Source of the DNA: JBHJOF01 sp050330055
Lineage (GTDB): Bacteria; Pseudomonadota; Alphaproteobacteria; Kiloniellales; JAKSDN01
Length of the DNA: 10,380 bases
Direction: 5' to 3'
NCBI GenBank assembly: GCA_050330055.1
Contig: JBHJOF010000311.1
Span: forward strand, 1 to 10,380
Under the pieces are notes generated by a model. That model searched no databases and was not told the origin of the DNA. It was given only the letters and a program-made list of their open reading frames with translations. The translations under genes were made by a program, and so were the position numbers. Shown piece by piece: positions 5,921-10,380 of the stretch. Numbering within the stretch: the stretch's first letter is position 1; every line of letters begins with the position of its first letter.

Positions 5921-6748
5921 TCAAACTCCGGCGCTGGCCTTCGGCTGCGCTGCTGCCCGCTCGGGCAAGAGCGCCGCGGTGGCCGCCGCCACGTCCTCCT
6001 GGCGCATCAGGGATTCGCCGATCAGGAAGGCCCGCGCGCCGACCGCGGCCATGCGCTCCAGGTCGACCCGGGTGAAGAGGCCGCTCTCGGAGATCAGCAG
6101 GCGATCGTCCGGCACCCGTGCGGCCAGGGCCTCGGTGGTCTTGAGGTCGACCGCCAGGGTCTTGAGGTTGCGGTTGTTGATGCCGATCAGCGGCGAGCGC
6201 AGGGCGAGCGCGCGCTCCAGCTCGGCGCCGTCGTGCACCTCGACCAGCACGTCGAGGCCGAGCTCGAGGGCGGCTGCTTCCAGCTCGGCTGCCTGCCCGT
6301 CCTCGAGCGCCGCCATGATGAGCAGCACGCAGTCCGCGCCGAGCGCGCGCGATTCGATGATCTGGTAGGGCTCGAGCATGAAATCCTTGCGCAGCACGGG
6401 CAGATCGACCGCGTCACGGGCCGCCTGCAGGTCGGCGTCCTGGCCCTGAAAATAGGGCTCGTCCGTCAGCACGGAAAGGCAGCTCGCGCCGCCCGCCTGA
6501 TAGGCGCGGGCCAGCGCGGCCGGATCGAAGTCGGCGCGGATCACGCCCTTGCTCGGCGAGGCCTTCTTGATCTCGCAGATCAGGCCATAGCCCTGGCGCG
6601 CCGCCGCCTCGGCGAGCGCGCGGTGGAAGCCGCGCGGCGTGCTCGCCTGCTTGGCGCGCGCCTGCAAGGCAGCGAGGCCGATCGCCTGCTTGCGGGCGGC
6701 GGCGAAGGCGCGCTTGTCGGCGCAGATGCGTTGCAGGACATCGCTCAT
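5921..6748 (-). CDS. trpC: Indole-3-glycerol phosphate synthase TrpC
   Basis: TrpC closes the ring of carboxyphenylamino-deoxyribulose phosphate to indole-3-glycerol phosphate, the fourth step of tryptophan synthesis. It is a single-domain (beta/alpha)8 barrel of 275 residues, not fused to TrpF as in enterobacteria. Catalytic residues are visible: Glu59 and Lys61 in CEIKKASPSKG, Lys121 in LRKDFM, Glu170 in VEVHD, Asn191 in GINNRNL and Ser222 in SESG. Its ATG (6748) overlaps the trpD stop as ATGA, with a GGAG 9 bases upstream. The same frame stays open far upstream through trpD, but that part is shadow sequence with no family resemblance, so there is no fusion. Confidence 0.97.
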   Translation of the reverse strand: MSDVLQRICADKRAFAAARKQAIGLAALQARAKQASTPRGFHRALAEAAARQGYGLICEIKKASPSKGVIRADFDPAALARAYQAGGASCLSVLTDEPYFQGQDADLQAARDAVDLPVLRKDFMLEPYQIIESRALGADCVLLIMAALEDGQAAELEAAALELGLDVLVEVHDGAELERALALRSPLIGINNRNLKTLAVDLKTTEALAARVPDDRLLISESGLFTRVDLERMAAVGARAFLIGESLMRQEDVAAATAALLPERAAAQPKASAGV

Positions 6749-7791
6749 GCGACCGGCTCCGGCGCCGGCTGGTTGCTGATGGCGACCAGGCGCGCCAGCG
6801 TCTCCTTGGCCCGGCCGTTGTCGATCGCATCGGCGGCAAGCGCGACGCCGGCCTTCAGGTCGTCCGCCTTGCCGGCGACGATCAGCGCGGCGGCGCTGCT
6901 GAACAGCACGGTGTCGCGGAAGGGGCCGCGCTCGCCCTCCAAGAGGGCGCGCAGCACCACGGCGTTGTGCTCCGCGTCGCCGCCCCGGAGGCCATCGAAA
7001 TCGGCGCGCGGCAGGCCGGCCTCCTCCGGCGCGACGGTCCTGGTGCTGACCTTGCCGTCCTTCAGCTCGGCGACCAGCGCCTCGCCGGTGGTCGCCAGCT
7101 CGTCCAGGCCGCCTTCGCCGTGCACCACCCAGGCGCGTTCGTGGCCGAGTCCCTGCAGCACCTTGGCGAGCGGCTCGACCCAGTCGGGCGCGAACACGCC
7201 CAGGAGCTGGCGCTTGACCCGGGCCGGGTTGGAGAGCGGTCCCAGCAGGTTGAAGATGGTGCGGGTGCCGAGCTCGACCCGGGTCGGGCCGACGTGGCGC
7301 ATGGCGCTGTGGTGGCGCGGCGCCATCAGGAAGCAGATCTTGCTTTCCCAGAGGGCCTTTCGAACCAGGGCCATGTCGGCCTCGATGTTGACGCCGAGCG
7401 CGGCCAGTACGTCGGCGGCACCGCTCTTGGAGGAGAGCGCCCGGTTGCCGTGCTTGGCCACCGGCACGCCGCAGGCGGCAACGACGAAGGCGGCGGCGGT
7501 CGAGATGTTCAGCGTGCCCTTGGCGTCGCCACCGGTGCCGCAGGTGTCGATGGCGCCAGGCGGCGCCTCGATCGGCAGCATCTTGGCGCGCATGGCACGG
7601 GCAGCGCCGATGATCTCCTCGACCGCCTCGCCGCGCACGCGCAGCGCCATCAGGAAGCCGCCCATTTGGGCCGGCGTGGCGTCGCCCGACATGATGATGT
7701 CGAAGGCCTGCTCGGCCTGGGCGCTGCTCAGCGACTGGCCCGTCGCGGCGATGGCGAGCAGCGCCTTGAGGTCCTGCAGATCGCCGCTCAT
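6745..7791 (-). CDS. trpD: Anthranilate phosphoribosyltransferase TrpD
   Basis: TrpD joins anthranilate to phosphoribosyl pyrophosphate, the second step of tryptophan synthesis. The 348-residue product has the helical N-terminal domain (1-75) and the alpha/beta domain of the class. The PRPP-binding GTGGD is at 85-89 with NIST following (95-98), and KHGNR at 113-117. An anthranilate-contacting HVGPTR is at 166-171, then GPLSNPA (184-190). All are intact. The start codon overlaps the trpG stop as ATGA with no clear separate ribosome-binding site, so translation is probably coupled. It is not fused to TrpG, unlike the enterobacterial TrpGD. Confidence 0.97.
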   Translation of the reverse strand: MSGDLQDLKALLAIAATGQSLSSAQAEQAFDIIMSGDATPAQMGGFLMALRVRGEAVEEIIGAARAMRAKMLPIEAPPGAIDTCGTGGDAKGTLNISTAAAFVVAACGVPVAKHGNRALSSKSGAADVLAALGVNIEADMALVRKALWESKICFLMAPRHHSAMRHVGPTRVELGTRTIFNLLGPLSNPARVKRQLLGVFAPDWVEPLAKVLQGLGHERAWVVHGEGGLDELATTGEALVAELKDGKVSTRTVAPEEAGLPRADFDGLRGGDAEHNAVVLRALLEGERGPFRDTVLFSSAAALIVAGKADDLKAGVALAADAIDNGRAKETLARLVAISNQPAPEPVA

Positions 7792-8405
7792 GCCCGCAGA
7801 GCTTGGAGTGGCTCGGCTCGATCGTCGCGCGTGTTGTGGCCGGCGAGCGCGAGGAAGTTGCGCAGCAGCGCGTGGCCGTGCTCCGAGGCAATGCTCTCCG
7901 GATGGAACTGCACGCCGTGCACCGGAAGCGTCCGATGCTGCAGCCCCATGATGGTGCCCTCGTCGGTCTCGGCGGTGATCTCCAGGCAGTCCGGCAGGGT
8001 CTCGCGCTCGACCACCAGGGAGTGGTAGCGGGTCGCGCCGAGCGGCGTCGGCAGTCCCTCGAAGACGCCGCCGCCCTGGTGCCGGATGGAGCTTACCTTG
8101 CCGTGCATCGGCGCCCTGGCGCGCACCACGCGGCCGCCGAAGGCCTGGCCGATCGCCTGATGGCCGAGGCAGACGCCGAGCAGCGGCAGCTTGCCTGCGG
8201 CCGCCTTGACAAGCTCGAGACAGATGCCGGCACGGTCCGGGTCGCAGGGGCCGGGCGACAGCACGATGCCCTGCGGCTGCAGCGCCAGCGCCTCGGCGAC
8301 GCCGATCTGGTCGTTGCGCCTGACCGTGATGGTGGCGCCCAGCTCCCCCAGGAAGTGGTAGAGGTTATAGGTGAAGCTGTCGTAGTTATCGATCAGTAGA
8401 AACAT
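7788..8405 (-). CDS. trpG: Anthranilate synthase glutaminase subunit TrpG (PabA-like)
   Basis: TrpG is the class I glutamine amidotransferase subunit that supplies ammonia to TrpE for anthranilate. The 205-residue protein starts MFLLIDNYDSFTYNL, the standard family opening. It has the oxyanion-hole motif SPGPCDP (50-56), the nucleophile Cys79 in GVCLGHQ, HGK (101-103), and His168/Glu170 in VQFHPE, so the catalytic triad is complete. A start 14 codons upstream (8447) is open, but the ATG at 8405 has AAGGG at good spacing and matches the family. trpE is not adjacent: the next gene upstream is divergent. The protein may also serve PabB, as these subunits are often shared. It heads the trpG-trpD-trpC-moaC-moeA run. 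Confidence 0.96.
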   Translation of the reverse strand: MFLLIDNYDSFTYNLYHFLGELGATITVRRNDQIGVAEALALQPQGIVLSPGPCDPDRAGICLELVKAAAGKLPLLGVCLGHQAIGQAFGGRVVRARAPMHGKVSSIRHQGGGVFEGLPTPLGATRYHSLVVERETLPDCLEITAETDEGTIMGLQHRTLPVHGVQFHPESIASEHGHALLRNFLALAGHNTRDDRAEPLQALRA

Positions 8406-8457
8406 TTCAGGCCCTTGTTCAGGGTTTCTTGTGTCGGCCCTTAACATCCGGCCCCTC

Positions 8458-8486
8458 GTTATATCAGCTTGCCCCGGGGCGTGGAA
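8458..8486 (-). promoter_or_regulatory. Candidate trpG operon promoter
   Basis: TATAAC (8458-8463, minus strand) is a strong -10, separated by 17 bases from TTCCAC (8481-8486), a poor -35. The predicted leader of about 46 bases is too short for a Trp-codon leader peptide and attenuator, and none is visible. A small stem CCCT/AGGG overlaps the AAGGG ribosome-binding site. The spacer contains the palindrome GCCCCGGGGC. Confidence 0.45.
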
Positions 8487-8528
8487 GCGGCCGGCCCAGC
8501 GCGGCTCGGAAGCCTCTCGATCGTATGC

Positions 8529-8543
8529 TTAAGCGCGCATTAA
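8529..8543 (+). promoter_or_regulatory. CtrA-type box in the trpG / deacetylase divergent region
   Basis: TTAA (8529-8532), GCGCGCA, TTAA (8540-8543), followed by CC, is an exact TTAA-N7-TTAA CtrA site in its preferred TTAACC form. It ends 44 bases before the plus-strand deacetylase start, a distance suited to overlap with a -35 region. On the other side it is about 75 bases upstream of the predicted trpG transcription start. No clear -10 is seen for the plus-strand gene, so the regulated promoter is inferred from position. Confidence 0.6.
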
Positions 8544-8587
8544 CCACGGCGGTGTGACATAGGCGGCATAGGGGTGCCAGGGACGCC

Positions 8588-10297
8588 ATGATAGAGTTCG
8601 GTCTCATGGTGGAGTCGGGCGCCTCACGTCCACGGAGACGTACGTCAAGCGGTCGCAAGGCCGCCGCATCCGGCGGTGGGGGCAAGTCGAAGAGCGTGAA
8701 GCAGACCCGAGCCAGGAAACCCGCAGGCAAGAGCGCCGGCAGCAAGTCGCGCGCGACGAGGAGCGGGGCAGGACGACGCCCGCCGCCGTCGCGCGCGCGA
8801 GCGAGAGCCAACGCCCGCACCCGCCGCAAGCGCAGCCGGGAAACCGCCAGGCTGCGACACATGGCCCTGGCGATGGGCGGTCTTTTGCTCGCCAGCCTGT
8901 TCGGCGGCGGGCTGCTCGGCGTCACCTTGGATCGCGCCGGGCTGCTCGATCGCTTGGCGGAATGGAACGCGCCGCCCGCTTCGGCCCTCGCGGAAAACCA
9001 AGCAGTGGAAGGCCAAGCGGCAGATGGCGACGCCGGGGGCCAGGAGGCGACCTTTGCCGCCCTCGGCCCGGCACCGCACTGGACGCCGGCCCCGGCACCC
9101 GCGCGCACCGCCACCTGGGAGCGTTTCGCCCAGTTCGATCGGGAGCGCTTGGGCGTCGAGCCGCAGCTCGAAGGGCCAGCCGAGGTCCTGTCCGAGATAG
9201 CGCCCGGGGCCGGGCCCGGCTCCGCCGGAGGCGTCACCGAGGCGAGGGGAGCGCTGCCGCCGCTGGGCTCGGCCGCAGCCGTCAGCCTTGCCGCGCTGGT
9301 CGCCGAGAGCCTGCAGGCTGCGAACGAGAGCCAGACCGGCCGCGCCGAGGCGCATGGCCCGGCCGCGCTGGCCGAATGGCAGCCGCCAAGCGACGTACAG
9401 CACGAGTCCGGCAACGAGCTGCACCTGGTGTACGAGGAGCCGCCGGCGGCGCGCGACCATCTGCCGCCACCCTCGGACCAGACGCTCGACAGCTTCGTGG
9501 CCGAGCGCCGTCTGGCGGGGATTGGGCTCGGCAGCGCCGGAGCCGGCACGCCGGCCTGGCAACGCAACGCCGTACAGGTCGCCGATGTCGGGGCACGGCC
9601 GATGATCGCGCTGGTGCTCGACGACCTGGGCCTCAACCGTCCGGCGACGCGGCGCGCCGTGGCTCTGCCGGGTCCTTTGACGCTCGCCTTCATGACCTAC
9701 GCCGAGCACATCGAGGGCATGCTGGCCGAAGCGCGAGCCGGTGGCCATGAGCTCTTGGTCCACATGCCGATGGAGCCGCGCGATCCGAACTACGATCCGG
9801 GGCCGAACGCGCTGGCCGCCGAGCTGTCGCCGCAGGAGCTCGCGCGGCGCATCGCCTGGGGGCTGGAGCGCTTTGAGGGCTACGTCGGCATCAACAACCA
9901 CATGGGCAGCCGCTTCACGACCTCACTGCCGGGCATGGCCCAGGTGATGCAGGAGCTGCGCAAGCGCGGCCTGCTGTTTCTGGACTCCAAGACGGCCGGC
10001 GCCAGCGTCGGCAGCGGTCTCGCCACGCGCATGGGCGTGCCCTACGCCGAGCGCGACATCTTCATCGACAACGACCACGAAGACCGCGCGGCGATCGAGC
10101 GGCAGCTCGACGCGCTCGAGGCCCTGGCGCGGCGGCGCGGCTTTGCGGTCGGCATCGGTCATCCGCATCGCGTCACGCTCGACGTGTTGGAGCGCTGGCT
10201 GCCGGCGGTGCAGCGCCGCGGCTTCGCCTTGGTGCCGATCAGCGCCGTGGTCCACCGCCGTATCGAGCTCGCCCGCGCTGCCGCCCATGCGGGCTAG
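8588..10297 (+). CDS. Membrane-anchored divergent polysaccharide deacetylase (YibQ family)
   Basis: Residues about 337-560 form a 'polysaccharide deacetylase 2' (YibQ/DUF610-type) domain with its hallmark motifs: ALVLDDLGLN (341-350), HMPMEP (392-397), GINNHMGSRFT (434-444), LFLDSKT (463-469) and VGIGHPH (521-527). Asp345/346, His392, His438, Asp466 and His525/527 are the likely metal or substrate ligands. The NodB-like fold suggests hydrolysis of N-acetyl groups or related bonds on an envelope glycan, but the family's substrate is unsettled. The first 91 residues are strongly basic and low in complexity (Lys/Arg/Ser/Ala), then one membrane helix (about 92-114) and a 220-residue Ala/Pro/Glu-rich linker, so the catalytic domain should be periplasmic. 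The start at 8588 has an AGGGA about 4 bases upstream; ATG at 8606 is the alternative. It stands divergent from trpG with a CtrA box upstream, not in the common envC-ctpA neighbourhood. Confidence 0.9.
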   Translation: MIEFGLMVESGASRPRRRTSSGRKAAASGGGGKSKSVKQTRARKPAGKSAGSKSRATRSGAGRRPPPSRARARANARTRRKRSRETARLRHMALAMGGLLLASLFGGGLLGVTLDRAGLLDRLAEWNAPPASALAENQAVEGQAADGDAGGQEATFAALGPAPHWTPAPAPARTATWERFAQFDRERLGVEPQLEGPAEVLSEIAPGAGPGSAGGVTEARGALPPLGSAAAVSLAALVAESLQAANESQTGRAEAHGPAALAEWQPPSDVQHESGNELHLVYEEPPAARDHLPPPSDQTLDSFVAERRLAGIGLGSAGAGTPAWQRNAVQVADVGARPMIALVLDDLGLNRPATRRAVALPGPLTLAFMTYAEHIEGMLAEARAGGHELLVHMPMEPRDPNYDPGPNALAAELSPQELARRIAWGLERFEGYVGINNHMGSRFTTSLPGMAQVMQELRKRGLLFLDSKTAGASVGSGLATRMGVPYAERDIFIDNDHEDRAAIERQLDALEALARRRGFAVGIGHPHRVTLDVLERWLPAVQRRGFALVPISAVVHRRIELARAAAHAG

Positions 10298-10342
10298 CAC
10301 GGCGACGGCAACTCAAGCTCAGAAAGAGAATCCGACTCTGTT

Positions 10343-10357
10343 GTCCGCTTCGCGGAC
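10343..10357. repeat. Perfect hairpin downstream of deacetylase gene
   Basis: GTCCGC (10343-10348) and GCGGAC (10352-10357) form a 6-bp stem with a TTC loop, 45 bases after the deacetylase stop. It is followed by a C-rich run and then GCGC-TAC-GCGC (10370-10380), a second stem cut by the window edge. No T run follows, so it is more likely the start of another interspersed palindromic repeat than a classical terminator. Confidence 0.45.
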
Positions 10358-10380
10358 GCCCCCCTCCCGGCGCTACGCGC

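Noticed and set aside
5921..7891. A 656-codon frame that would make a trpD-region/TrpC fusion
   Set aside because: Only the last 275 codons resemble TrpC. The upstream part is an alternate frame of trpD, which is intact in its own frame with an ATGA junction.
5270..7951. An 893-codon open frame on the plus strand antisense to moeA, moaC, trpC and trpD
   Set aside because: Its translation is low-complexity (Arg/Gly/Asp/Ala then Ser/Ala/Arg), resembles no family, and opposes four well-conserved genes. High GC at third positions commonly keeps such antisense frames open.
8412..8447. A Trp leader peptide and attenuator before trpG
   Set aside because: The segment encodes no Trp codons in the available frame, the leader is only about 46 bases, and there is no terminator/antiterminator pair.
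8464..9901. Long minus-strand open frames antisense to the deacetylase gene
   Set aside because: Low-complexity translations without recognisable motifs. The plus strand encodes a conserved domain at its 3' end and a membrane helix before it.

Overview
The window looks like chromosomal DNA of a GC-rich alphaproteobacterium, possibly a Rhodospirillales-type lineage. The evidence is the lexA control region, which carries the alphaproteobacterial SOS operator GTTC-N7-GTTC rather than the gamma-type CTGT-N8-ACAG. There are also two perfect CtrA-type boxes (TTAA-N7-TTAA) and the gene series comEC / lexA / moeA-moaC-trpC-trpD-trpG, which is typical of this class. No tRNA, rRNA, CRISPR array, insertion sequence or prophage gene was found.

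Layout: (1) 26-2212 (+) comEC, a DNA-uptake channel protein whose frame is still open at the left edge. (2) 2213-2562, a non-coding convergent region with a degenerate pair of interspersed palindromic repeats, a 9-bp inverted repeat and a strong hairpin terminator shared by comEC and the facing gene. (3) 2563-3066 (-) a bactofilin, preceded by a perfect CtrA box with an adjoining GANTC site. (4) 3326-4033 (-) lexA, with an SOS box lying on its -10 element and a second, near-match operator 25 bp downstream. (5) 8405-4207 (-) a tightly packed run trpG-trpD-trpC-moaC-moeA. trpG/trpD and trpD/trpC overlap by four bases (ATGA), and the later junctions are 6 and 13 bases, so this is almost certainly one transcript combining tryptophan and molybdenum-cofactor synthesis. 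(6) 8406-8587, a divergent promoter region with a candidate trp promoter and a second perfect CtrA box. (7) 8588-10297 (+) a membrane-anchored polysaccharide deacetylase of the YibQ type. (8) 10298-10380, a non-coding tail with a perfect hairpin that may begin another interspersed repeat.

Most genes are ordinary housekeeping functions. The most interesting signal is regulatory: the two envelope-related genes (bactofilin and YibQ-like deacetylase), about 5.4 kb apart and separated by lexA and the trp-moa operon, each have an exact full CtrA box upstream. This suggests they are timed to the cell cycle or to the motile/developmental programme. I see no convincing undescribed defence or mobile system. 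The repeat-derived structure at 2244-2373 and the promoter architecture merit the closest look.
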